Of a stretch of DNA of 64,000 nt, positions 35,943 to 48,100 are shown one piece after another. The position numbers and the translations under genes were made by a program. Source of the stretch: Asterella californica (lineage: Eukaryota; Streptophyta; Marchantiopsida; Marchantiales; Aytoniaceae). Where the stretch lies: the NCBI GenBank assembly GCA_036924285.1, contig JAYKYS010000014.1, forward strand, positions 9,734,001 through 9,798,000, in the 5' to 3' direction. The notes beneath the pieces were generated by a model. The model ran no database searches. It saw nothing but the letters and a program-made list of their open reading frames with translations, and had not been told where the DNA came from. The first letter of the stretch is position 1; each line of letters starts with the position of its first letter.

Positions 35943-38900
35943 TCATCTTGATACTCCGTTGGATAGGCTTACAGAATGCACACCATTGCAGGTGCCATTG
36001 GCTTTTACAGGTTCCGCGACCCCATTTGCATGTCCATTTTGATACACCTCCTTCGGCAGAGATTTCTTGGTCGAAAGTCCGTAAGGTGTACGCAGACAAC
36101 TTCTATCACCTTTCAGATATGCGTCCATTTGACCAGAAGCAGCCAACACAAGGCCTGCAACGTATCACCTACCTCGTCAGATGCAGTCTAGACTCAGAGA
36201 ACTAAAGCCCTGGAACAGATTTTTAAACTTACAAAGTATGACGAACGCAAATGCTACTCCCAGTTCGACTTTTTCCGCACAGGGCAAACCTCACGAAGAC
36301 ATAAACTCTAATCTGGTAGAGCTCTTCGAAACGCAAGAGCTTCTTAATCTTAAACCTCACCTAAAAACACAGCTGACGGTTTAACAGGCCGTGATTTGAA
36401 CTCGGGATGATACTGTACACCCACATAGTATGGATGCCCCGGCAACTCCATGATCTGCATAAACATCGGCAGTTCCCTTAAGAACGATTCTCAAGAAACA
36501 GTTTCGGTCATAAGGCAAAAATAAGGCTTCCTGCGCGTAAGTGCAAAACGTCTTGACATGATGTGACCTGACACATGTAACCGGTAAGTGCAACTCTACT
36601 GCGGGTTACATTTGAAGTTCTCTTGTAACCAGGAAGCCCAAGCATATCTCCTGTACGACACAAACAACCAGTCAGCAAATGCCACAAACATACCTCCATA
36701 CGCCTGCCTGTCTCATCCTTCCCCACAAATTTTAGACCAGCCGCTTCAAGCTTTTCAACCATCTCGGGATTCACCTGCAAAATCCAAATGACAAGATAAG
36801 TGCCGCCACTCCCAGACGAGGCAGACAGATATCAACAAAATAGTCTGGAATCAATCATAAGGACTACCCGATTAATACCTCGTATCGGTGCCTGTGCCGT
36901 TCGTCTATATACAATTCCTGCTGATACCTGTCATCAAAAGACGCAAATTATATATAAGGTAAATGGATCATTTTGCTACACAGCAGTTCCACAAGTACTC
37001 CTCGTTACAAAAGAACTTAAAACATATGTAAAATCCCTTAACTCTCCTAATCACAGCTCTCCATTCCCAGGGACCTCCGAACCCCGAAACACTCACAGTT
37101 TAGCAGATATGCAGTCCGGAGTTTGGAGGTACGTACGGCGCGAACCCAGCCTCATTGTTCCCCCCATCTGAACCTTGGAAACCTGTGTCCAAATCATGAA
37201 TGACAAATATCTCAGATAAGAGGAGATAACCTAGAAGCAAAATTTCAAGGTCCGAAAGAGAATCTTGGTCTACACGGAGCTATCACTACTAATAACCAGC
37301 TATGATCATGATATCGTATGCCGATTCCTCAGAAATAAATCATGTCAGAAAAAATGTCTTAAAAAATGAGACTATTACAACCCGAGCCGGTTCAAACCTC
37401 GGGCATGAAGACAACACAAGGATGACGAGTAGCTTCATCGAATTCGGTGCTATTGGCGTCCTTCAAGCCAAGAACCTGCTCGAAAATAAGGAGTGGTGAG
37501 AGTCCGTGGCCACTGCTCGCTTGCAATCTGGGACCCACAATTCTACTGTTTCTTGACAAGAATGAGAAAGAAGAGCTTTACTTTACTAGATGGCCTCTAG
37601 AAAAACAACAAGGGTGTCAAGAGAAAGCACAATGAGAGGCACTCACCGAGCGTGCAAACTCAATAACGGCGATTTGTAGACCAAGGCATATACCAAGGTA
37701 CGGCACACGATGTTCGCGTGCATACTTAGCAGCTAAAATTTTTCCTTGAACTCCTCGGTCGCCAAAGCCTCCTGGTACAAGTACTCCGTCCGCACTCTGC
37801 ACAGCCGTGTTGGAATCACTTTTATAGTGAGAAAAGATGTGCGAATTCATTATACTACTCAACAACCAATCACTCTAGGAATCGCTTATCTTTTCCTGCC
37901 ACTTGATCACACCCGTAAAGCTCAACTGGACGAACTAATATATTTCCACCTCCAATAACATTACCTTGAGAGCTTCCCAAGCGGCAGCGTGTACTTCTGG
38001 GCTCTGCACATACGGCAAGCAAAATGCATATCACTGTAGGATCATAAGAGAACAACGGGACCCAAGAGAATAAACTAGAGACAAGCAAACGCGGCCTATG
38101 TCAGAGCGGCGGATTATTGCCATTAGAGTAGATGGAGTATGACAGCGTACTAGAGACGGTTGGTGGAGAGGAGTAGACATGACGAAAGAAGTAGAAGGAA
38201 ACTACAACAGCACTCCTAAATCCTCGTGGTATAACCAGAAGAGCTCCGCATGAATTCGAAACAAACTGATTCGTGAATGAGAACAGTACTGGAACTTACC
38301 TCCTCTTTGGCCCCTTCTTCTAAATCTGTAGCAGCTACCCACTGCAAGATGAGCTTCCTTGAACATGCGTTGGCTGCATGTAAAAGGGCCTGCATTAAAG
38401 CAAAGGATGAACCAGCGACTTATGAAACGGATAGAGTGCTATGGTATGCTCAGGGAGCACTTAGTGACATACAAGTTTCAGACCACTTCACTACGGGATA
38501 ACACTTCACATTAAACACAACAATTTACTTGGAACACCGGCGTTCCTTGTGACAATGGATTGACGAACTGATCTGGTTAATCATTCGGGACAAATATGCC
38601 GCTTGCTGACTTACAGATCTATTAACTGAAAACAATCTTATTTGACTTCAGAAACCTAATGCCTCAGTGGTAGTGACAATTTTGGAACAGCATGCGGAGT
38701 CCATAGAAGAACGCCAATAGTTTCAAGTACATCATCATCATAGGCGTCACAAGCATTCTATCTATCGAGATTGGTCAACGACTTCCTGACATCTCACAGC
38801 TAGATGGACCTTGCCAAGTAATTTGGAACCGCACATCAGCCTACGCAGTTACCTGAAGCACTAATGCCTCAGTGGTAGTGACAATTTTGGAACAGCATGC

Positions 38901-41900
38901 GGAGTCCATAGAAGAACGCCAATAGTTTCCAAGTACATCATCATCATAGGCGTCACAAGCATTCTATCTATCGAGATTTGTCAACGAATTCCTGACATCT
39001 CACAGCTAGATGGACCTTGCCAAGTAATTTGGAACCGCACATCAGCCTACGCAGTTATCTGAAGCACCTCTGTAGTAGTAACAAACAGTGCCGAGCATGC
39101 GGTCATTCACAAGAAAACCAGTTGTACCCGCGTAGAAATCATCATAAGCCTAACCATGAAGAAACAAAGAAGTAGGACCAAAATAGTCTCACAAGCACGT
39201 AATTCGCTCGGAAAATGCTTCTTCTTCTAGACGAAGCCGAGCACTCGAAGTCTCGGTGATCGCGCCTCAGCGGTAGTGACAATGTTGGAACAACATGCGG
39301 AGCTCGTTTTCCGAGCTCCATATGTATCCAATAAAGATAGTCATCATCGGCCAGAGCTACAAGACTAGTGGTAACTTTTGACTCCGAGGGTGGCACCTGC
39401 CAGCAGTCTAGCACACTTTTGGAGTAACCATAATGACTACTGACTGTGGAGTTAGAGCAAATGATACGGAACGCATCCATACCAGCTTTTTGCTCTCGCG
39501 TTTTGACAGCGGAACTAAAGACAATCGTGAAAATTTAGACAGTCCAGAACATTATTACCCGACAGGTAGTCGAAAATAGCATTGTCCGGTTTCGAAGATA
39601 ACTACCGAAGCCAAAACTTTCCGAGGAAGGACAATAAGCCAAATAATACAGCAATCTTAGTCTACCGGAAGACCGTGACAACATGGCCGCAAAGACTCGC
39701 CAAGGAAATGAACAGAGCTGGTATATTTATAATCACCTTGATAACAGAAAGGTACGAATCCGAGAGTCCAGTATACTTCCCGACCATTGCAATCTTCACC
39801 TGTAAAAACAAAAGAATATCGTCTTCTTGAAACGAAGCACCACAGTTCACACCCCGTACTGGGAGTAATTAAGTAGGTATGGAGATACTGATGGTCCAAA
39901 CCAAATCGACTTCATAAAATGACATACACTCCGGTAGCTGATTTAAGAGAAAAGCAAAGAGGAGATCTATGAGCTACAGACCGGAATAGTTAGCTTGTCA
40001 CAGCCGTCGGCCATTTTCTCCCATTCATCAAGCCTGGGATGCGGTATGCTGCTGCAACAGCAGCAAAAAAATGACATATTAGGTATAATCCTCTCGTGCT
40101 GTAAACTGCGTAAACACATTAAAACATCTCTCCCACAGACTGTCGCGGCAAACTGCGCGGCAATGTGGTAAAACGGATCTAACAGCACTTGAATATGTAC
40201 CAGCCTCACTAGGCCCGCGTGTAACTGTGAAGTTTTGCCTTTATAAGAGTTCTTCTCAACTGCATTGTCGCGTTGCTGGCAATGCGACAATGAAAAAGAA
40301 AGGAACACTAGTATAAGCATACCCGGGGCTTAAAAGATTGAACTTCCTCAAAATTGCCAGGTGCGCATTCTGATCCTGCGATAACACGTCGTGGCCGGAG
40401 AGAAAGTTAAATCTCGCTGGATGATCGCTAGATCTACTGTGGCGAAACAAATGACGTTTGAATCGGGCCATTCACAAAACATTATCGTTACCACAAGCCA
40501 AAATAAATGCATGTGTCAGATTAAGTGTACCCGAAGTAAAGGTGGGATGTGCCAGATGTTGGTAACGTCAAATATGTTGAGAATGTGTGCAGCCTGTACC
40601 AGTTACTCAACGTCAGGAAGCTGACCGAAATTAAATGAGAAATACTTCACAACAATTACAGTACTCGATAATTTGGCCCTGGTCTCGGCCAGGGACCAAC
40701 GAGTATATCTAGGGCACATAACTGTCAAGAGACTCACCGAAACGTGGCAGAACTGGGAAATCTTGTCCTTGGTTGACTGCTCCAGCGGCTTCACAAACGT
40801 GGCACAGAAACCGTATGAGCACACAGTAGCAACTAAGTTGACGACTTTAGAACTTAACAAGGAGATACAATACTTAATGTTCCACGCGGCGCCATTGTTA
40901 TGTACCTTAGCACTGCGGCAGGCCAGAAGAGACGGAGTTAAACCCAAAGCTCGTAGTTCGCGCACGCTGTGCTGGGTCGGCTTTGACTTCTGCCAACAGA
41001 AACAAAGAATTGGAACGTCCCGTGGGGATTCACCTATACGCCCTTCAGGCATTATTCTCATGAGCCAGAGTCTAATACTCACCCAGTTCCTTAAATAATC
41101 ACCGCGACAGTACAGGAGGTAGCGTAAACGGGACTCTGAAAGCAGTGACAGAGACACGAGAGACGGGCTAGAAGGATGAACAAAGTATTTAGAGACGGAT
41201 GTCCAGAGCTGGCAGCGAGAGATGGCACAAACAAAGGTCAAACATAACGCCTTAAACATCCATGATCTCTGGAGAATATCCAGGTATAAAATCGCCTCAC
41301 AAACATCCTCGATTGGAGAGAAAGCCTGAATCCCTATAAGCAGGATGATCACCATCCAACACATACAAAATTACGACCCACTTCAGCTTGGACAGTGGAA
41401 ACTCAAGAGATAAGACTACACGGAATTTCCTAATTAGAACGCGACCTATATCGTCCTCACATCTCCACAATTCACTCAAGAGATAAGACTACACGGAATT
41501 TCCTAATTAGAACGCGACCTATATCGTCCTCACATCTCCACAATTCGGTCACGCACACGTTACGAAGAAACACACCTGTTCACCAACGACGCCAAGGACG
41601 GGGACTAAGCTCACGTGAACGAGACAGAAATTTTCGGCTCCTGTTCAGTAATAAGAAGTGAACTGATCAACTGTCATTAAACTGCAGAACCAACTTTCAT
41701 CGATACGAGAAAATGCTTACCAACTGTGCTGATGAGCTTAAAATTTGATATCTAATCCGTAAACCTCCTGTGTGTGGAAGAGGAATAGCGCAGTAATAAT
41801 GATTAATTCTCGAGCAAGGGGCAGCTACAACAGCGGAATTCAAACTTATCTTCTCTCGAATTGTACTATCCTTTTACTGAAACTGGGTACTCACCAACTC

Positions 41901-44266
41901 GATCATGGAACTGGCTTAGCGCTTCGAAAAATGGCATGGATTCAATATCGCCTGCAAACCAAACAGACCGCAACGGTCAGCTTGAGGTGTCCATTACCAG
42001 AAGTAGCCTGCGCACGTATTCCTAGCACAGACTTCTATCCCATTGAATAATGCTACAAATGCCACCCCTCGGTCTTTCCTCTTACAAGAGAATTTTGAGG
42101 TTGATTTATAAAACGTGTCAATGAGGAAATGAAATTCAATTACCAACGGTGCCCCCAAGTTCGATGACACACACGTCGGGCTCTCCTTCTCGGCCATCGA
42201 CAGGGATCTTGGCTACCCGCTCAATCCAGTCTTGAATGGCATTGGTGATGTGAGGCACTACCTGTGCGAGAGAAATATAGAGAACATATGAGCCGATGTG
42301 CATATACTGGCATCAAATTACAATTTAACGAACATTGTAACCAGCTCAATCCAGTCTTGAATTTCACTGGTAACGTGAGGTACTACCTGTGCGAGAGAAA
42401 TGTAGAGAAGATATGAGCTGAGTCCATACAGTAGCACCAGTTACAGTCTATCGACAGATGTTTGTGAGGAAGACCAACGATACAAGATCCCTATATGAAC
42501 CGGGGTAAATTGCAAAGCAGCAAATTGTTCCGCTAGCGACATGGCGTCTAGAGCAAAAACATCATTCAGTAAAAGCGAGCCGACAAACCTGAACAGTCTT
42601 GCCCAAGTAATCACCGCGCCGCTCCTTATCAATAACAGACTGCGATCAACGAACGGAAGGCGCTTAATTACTATGTGGACTTCCATGAGACTGTCTCCGC
42701 AAACGGGCGAAACCCCCAAGGGCGCCGGATGTTCTATTCGACTCGCAAGGTACAAGAAAGAGACTATGGGGATCATCCGTACCTGGTAAATTTTACCAGT
42801 AGTGAGATTATTGTCCTTGGTCAACGTGATATCGAGGAAACGCTCATAGTTTCCCAGGTCCAGGTCAACCTTCGCGAAAAAAGCAATCAATGGTTAAGAA
42901 TCCCGCTCATAGTTTCCCAGGTCCAGGTCAACCTTCGCGTAAAAAGCGAACAATGGTTAAGAATTCAGAATTCTACAACTCCAGCAGGCAACTAAAATAA
43001 AAATAAAATGAAGGCAGTGCCTGTAGCATATTCACGTTGGCCGCGCACAGTGAAACATGTCACGCGATAAGCAGAAAAGTTATTTCCCGAGAGACGAACA
43101 AAACGCCAGCTATCCAGATTCAAAACTCAGCCAAGTAACTTCCTATTTACCTCTACGATATTTCATAAAGCCACAACACTCTACTGAACTACAGTAAGTG
43201 TGACTAACATAGTAAGGGATCTAGCCAATCAAAATTCTGGGCGGACCACCTAATAATGTGTTGGATCATCGCAAGTGTTAAAGCTCAAAACAGTAATGAG
43301 CTCGTCTGCACAATCTACGGACAAACAGCTGACAAAACTAGCAAAGTCGACGAAGACATTTATGCCTTATGCGCTCCGTGTATTACTTTACGATGATTCA
43401 AGGATGGCAGTAGTCGTTATGCGCAAATAACATATGGTTATCACTATTCTCTCGCGTGCCGACGTCAATTCTTGTAGGAGCTAGCGGAAGTTTTTCCGGC
43501 GCATCTCAGAAACTTAACAGGGAATGCCTGAGTCTGCCAGCACGCAACTAATGTCGCATCAGGACCGGACACCTCCAAATTTTCTGTCGGGAACCACGAA
43601 TTGCTCACAATGGAGTTACTGCTTGGAATTCACATTTCGATTCCACACCCGAAAGATGAGCTCAATTTCCCGGGATCCTTACGTCCGGCGTGCATGAACG
43701 TCAGGTTCGCGAGGCTCTCAGAGCTAGTCACCTTAAACTCGGGTCTGGTTGTCTCAATCGGGCACAGGGTACATTTACGAACCACTGGAAACTGATCGAA
43801 GGATTCTGCCTACCTCGCCGCCGTCATCGAGGACGAACACTTCTCCGTGTTCGAATGGCGACATGGTCCCAGCATCTGTGTTGAGATAGGGGTCTGCAAG
43901 GACGCCACAGAAAGCAAGTAGATGGAAAGATGAGAAGACCGCAACAATTTCCCAAAGACGGAACTAGTGAACGCTTCCGCCGGACCAAGAAAATTCATAG
44001 TCCAGTCGTCAATCAGGGAGCCCGAGAGGCCGAATGAGAGGCAAAGTTGTCGTCAGCATAGTCCAGGTGACTGAAAATTAGAAACACCGTCTCGAAACGA
44101 GAAAAACAATAGTCAAAACCATCGAATACCACACGTGAAAATCCCCACCTATTTTGATCGAAGTGACCCGCAGACCACATCCTTTGAGGACGACGCCAAT
44201 GCTGCTAGCAGTCACTCCCTTCCCCAACCCACTTACCACCCCGCCGGTGACAATCACGTACTTCAT
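35943..44266 (-). CDS. CTP synthase, glutamine-hydrolysing
   Basis: Makes CTP from UTP, ATP and glutamine in the cytosol. I joined 22 GT-AG exons: 44149-44266, 43814-43893, 42783-42869, 42589-42639, 42144-42261, 41895-41951, 41576-41640, 40906-40989, 40738-40788, 40531-40593, 40323-40375, 39982-40051, 39737-39799, 38300-38389, 37965-38003, 37647-37796, 37398-37475, 37097-37182, 36879-36927, 36694-36774, 36361-36454, 35943-36154. The sum is 1839 bases, an unbroken 612-residue frame, near the plant family's usual length. The start MKYVIVTGG is the first in-frame ATG. Amidoligase residues K16 and K38 and the [11 protein letters not shown] loop are present. The glutaminase triad is C400 (GICLG), H527 and E529 (YHPEF). 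The tail after about residue 555 is plant-like, ending in NG-rich repeats. Introns carry several duplications, listed separately. It appears functional. Confidence 0.95.
38656..39066. repeat. 205-bp tandem duplication in a CTP synthase intron
   Basis: Two near-identical copies (38656-38860, 38861-39066) begin CTAATGCCTCAGTGGTAGTG. Degenerate further pieces of the same start sequence follow at about 39067 and 39265. All lie in the intron between exons 13 and 14. The two main copies differ at only a few bases, so the event is recent. Confidence 0.85.
41401..41546. repeat. Exact 73-bp tandem duplication in a CTP synthase intron
   Basis: Copies 41401-41473 and 41474-41546 appear identical. They end 29 bp short of the exon 7 donor site, which itself is single. 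Confidence 0.85.
42344..42418 (-). repeat. Partial duplicate of CTP synthase exon 5 (pseudo-exon)
   Basis: Resembles 42219-42293, which contains the branch/acceptor region and first 14 codons of exon 5. The copy keeps an acceptor (CGCACAG) and reads [15 protein letters not shown], against [15 protein letters not shown] in the real exon. It then runs into other sequence and meets a stop after a few codons. It lies upstream, in gene sense, of the true exon. Confidence 0.75.
42841..42966 (-). repeat. 63-bp tandem duplication across the exon 3 acceptor of CTP synthase
   Basis: Copies 42841-42903 and 42904-42966. Each has a CGCGAAG or CGCG-type acceptor followed by codons for [10 protein letters not shown]. 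Only the proximal copy continues into the rest of exon 3. From the distal copy the frame reads [12 protein letters not shown] and then stops. Confidence 0.85.
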
Positions 44267-45160
44267 CTTTCCTTTCCCCCTCCCTTCTGTAATTCGCCTC
44301 GCTTCCGATCGAGCCACGCTTCCGTCTCCTTCAAGAGCGCACCACTGCTGCTGCTGTTGTTATGACAACCGCGGGTGCATCTCACGGACAATTTATCCCT
44401 TCGGACTTGGAAAAGTCTACTGAATGTGCGTGTCTTCTTCCGGCAGGAGACTCACTGAAGCGGCAAGAGGAGTAGAAAGACTCCACTCTCACTCGCCCGC
44501 TCACAAGCTCTCCAACTGCCAAGGGTGGCTAACTCGCTTGGGCGTTACAACCACGATCAATCATGAGAAAGTTGTCGCAATAATCAGTAGTCCAACACAG
44601 AGATCGACGACGACGACAATCGGTGGCAGCAGCAATTGAATTCGGTTTGATTCGTGTGTGGGTTTAGGGTTCATGCAAGTGGGCCTGCCAGGGAACGGCA
44701 GTCAGAAGGGACGGAGGCAGCAGTCGCAGTCGCACAACGAAGGGAAGCGGAGGCCACCGAAACGAAGGACTTCCGACCAAAGCGGTGGCTGGCTTTAGGG
44801 TTGAAAGCCGTGGCAGCGAAACGCGCTATCAGCTCAAACCTCGCTTTCTTGCCGTTAGCGGGAGCTGATCCGTCAGCTATTTATGCTTCTCATTCCGCTT
44901 ACGGAATCGTGTGTGAATATTCTCCGACCGGTGGTCGGCATCTTCCCCACCGGCCGCTCTCGTGGCCGGCGGCTTTGCGGGAGGGGCAGCAGTAATTTCC
45001 CCAGTTCAGTTGAAAATCTCTTTGAGACCGATTCCAAATTGGAATTTCCAATTACCCTTCCTTTCTGTCGTAGGCTGTGGGTTTGCGCCAACTTTGCGGG
45101 TGGGGGGTCCCCCTGGCCTAGATTTTGACCTAAGGATCGATCTGTTATGTAGGAGCAGGC
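44267..45160 (-). promoter_or_regulatory. CTP synthase leader and probable promoter region
   Basis: GC-richer than the surroundings, with CT-rich strings near 44270-44350 typical of plant leaders. The coding frame continues upstream without an ATG. No single TATA box can be assigned. Short frames here (44654-44995 and others) are not convincing genes. Confidence 0.35.
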
Positions 45161-48100
45161 TGTAGGGGAAGTCTAGTAGTAGTTCGTACTGAGTTCAGGT
45201 AATATCGGTACGAAGAAGGAGGTGTAAGAGGAAGAAGATGCTCCGCGTGGGCTGCTTGTTTGATTACTTTCACCACTGGACCGGATGCGGTCATGTTGTA
45301 GGCGTTAGGAGAGTTCTGTGTCTGCACAGAATCTAGAGGAATCAGTCGCAATCTTGATTCGGGTGCAGCTCGCCGTGGCGCCTAGTAGGAGCCAGGATCT
45401 CTTGAGCGGGCCACGATGATGGGCTAGTTTCCGAGGCAGCTCTTCAGTTCAGGTACGCTCGAGTCTGTGAGTATGCTAGAGTCGGGTCACTGCTGCTGCT
45501 GGTTGGTCAGTGCTTCCGACCCGATGCTTGAGGAAAGTCCTCCCTGGAGGTTTGGCTCCTTGGAACCCATTAGGTTGAGATGCTTCTCTTCTTGACACAG
45601 CCCATCGGGTCTTTGGTTTCGAGCAAAGAGGAGAAGATGACCGGAATCAAGTTCTAGATACGGAGTGTGTAAGTTTTGGTGAGTTCTATCGTACCGGAAG
45701 CGCTCCAGAGAAAGTTATGTACTCAAATGTTGATCGACAAGAAGGGGAGGTGCCTGCACAGTCAAAAGTAGTACCGGTATGAGTTATTGTCGTTCACGTC
45801 CTTTCGGAAAGTCTTTCTTGGTTATCTCTTCTGGCTTTAACTTTCCGACTGCAACAGCTACGCACGCGACTTATGAATATATCAGCATTTACGTTTAAAG
45901 CAAGTCATACCTAATCTAAGCAGCGATGGTCCTTGACTAGACTGACTGAAGGCAGGGATCTTGCAGAGTGAACTCGAATAACGAGTTCACTTTATTCATA
46001 ACAATATCCCAGCAGCTTGCTGTCAAGACCCAACCGATTCTTCTGTTGAGACATCTGATGGGCTCCGAGTGCCTAGAGAAACCCGTCATGGACAAGCCAC
46101 GATATTTTGGTGAGGACTTCACATCTCTTTCAGACTTCGTTTGAGCTTGTAAATTTCAGTTTGTCAGCTTTCTCAACTCGTCCAAGTCAGATCCTTGATC
46201 TGTCTCCAAAGAACTCTTTCAAGTTTTGAAGTGTGGAGAAAGCGGACAATTGGAGAAACTGAAAGAAAATTGTTTTCTTTTTGGAAGAATCTTATTTGGA
46301 TAGTGCATATTGCGCGAGCCAATCAGTTCCTGTGACCGAGAAGTGACTGCGTGGACGAATGGAAGGGAAGACTTCATCGTCCAAGCTTTCCCGTTGCAGC
46401 TCCTTTTTATGTGGGCTTGCCACAGTGTCCTTCAAACGTAAGCTTATATTATTCTACCCTTCAGCCGAAAACGTGAATCTCTTTGGAAAGCCTTTGAAAG
46501 TGTGCGTTTTTTACTGAACCCACTTTGATCGTCCACATAACCATAACAACAACGGTCGTCGCTGTACGGTCGTCACGTTACATTCCTAGTTTGATCTAAC
46601 AGCCTCTCAGCACTTGCCTAGTAAGTTCAAAGCTAGTGTCGATCTCATCCGGCATACTTACTGGTAACAAGAATCGTGTGTCCTTCTGACGTTGTCGCAC
46701 TCATGAATCTGTTGTATCTAGCACTAAAAACTATGAGTGTTTTCACGTGGCTTTTGTCCTAAACAATCTAGCACTTGTGGTGCCGGTTTTGGGTTGCTCT
46801 TTATCGTATAGACATCTGTACACAAAAGAGCACACGCTGAGTCGTACTTTCTTTGTGCATCACGATCTGCTTGCGCGGTACGTATTTCCCGTTTCCCGCG
46901 ACTCCCTGAAGCTGAGCAACGGGCTGTAAAACCTCTTCGTCCTGGAGATATTGAGATTCACAATGTATTTCCTGTTTACAGTCGAAGGATTGAAATCTTT
47001 TTATTTGATCTCCTAAGTACCAAAGTCTCCTGCTGTGTCTCCTATGACCCACTCTCTGCGGGATTGAGGAAACCGAGTAAGGTATACGTCATGTTCGGCT
47101 CTTAGGCCGATGGGCTGGGTATACCAGAAATGTCCGGTTCGGAACGTAAGATCCACTCAGAATCAAACGCTCTTCGGAAACCCCCCACAAGCTCCCAAGT
47201 GGTTGTTTCGTAGGATTTAAACTGTCATTTGATCCCTGGAGTTGGATAACGCACACACCCTTTTAAGCACTTATCTTAACATGGACTTAGCCCACGAACT
47301 CTCAAATTTCGCGCGCACATTTGAGGCATGAAGAACATGCTCGATTCTCGAGCGGGGTTTCGCCAACAGGATCGAAAACGACTCTCTCTCTCCTGGATCT
47401 TGGATGCGGAGCCTAGCATCCTCGACAGCAAAGCTGATAGATTAAAGTGGACACGGTAGATCACATCTCACCAACACTCTCCGGGATGGTGGTCCCATGG
47501 TCAGAAATAAAAGTGGTTTTTACACAAATCTGAAGCTACATTCCGCCTATGCACATGGAAACATATGGATCAGATTCCGGCTCACACTTTTCGGGAGATT
47601 GTGCGATGATATAACAGATACCATACATGAGCTCGGAAGGCATTTTCCTGTGATCGAAGTTGCAGCAGGAGAGCATGTTGCCCGAGATGATCCGCCAGCA
47701 TGAGATCAGCTCCATATGTGGGCAGGTCTAACTGCTCAGTGGTGATTGGAGCAGACGGTTACCTTCTCAGTCCTCAACTTACACGGCACTATCTACACAG
47801 TTTATTATTATTGGGCCTACAATTCAGCCACTCGATTTGGGTCTCAGTCTGAGTACAAACCTTATGTTCCTCATCACAGTTGAGGTGCTTCGTACCCAGA
47901 GTCTCACTATGTACATAAATCTATCATTCTGTTACTGTCAACAGAGTGAGCAGTTTCAGCTTTCATTTTGTCTCGTTTCATCTTTACCACGTGCAGAAGG
48001 TTGTGGATCTCAACACTGAAGTGGATTCATCGGATTAGTGTCTGTTACATCTTTCGTGTGTATGGTGAGGGGTATCAACCTTTAAACTTCTTTTAGAATA

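Noticed and set aside
41249..41282. Plus-strand stretch reading [10 protein letters not shown], similar to a CTP synthase exon but inverted
   Set aside because: The true exon coding [13 protein letters not shown] is present in correct order at 40531-40593, and the inverted match is short enough to be chance.
44267..44317. N-terminal extension of CTP synthase ([16 protein letters not shown])
   Set aside because: It would need a GTG start; the conserved MKYVIVTGG begins at the first ATG.
44654..45165. Overlapping frames upstream of CTP synthase
   Set aside because: GC-rich sequence opens frames on both strands; none has a recognisable motif or splice continuity.
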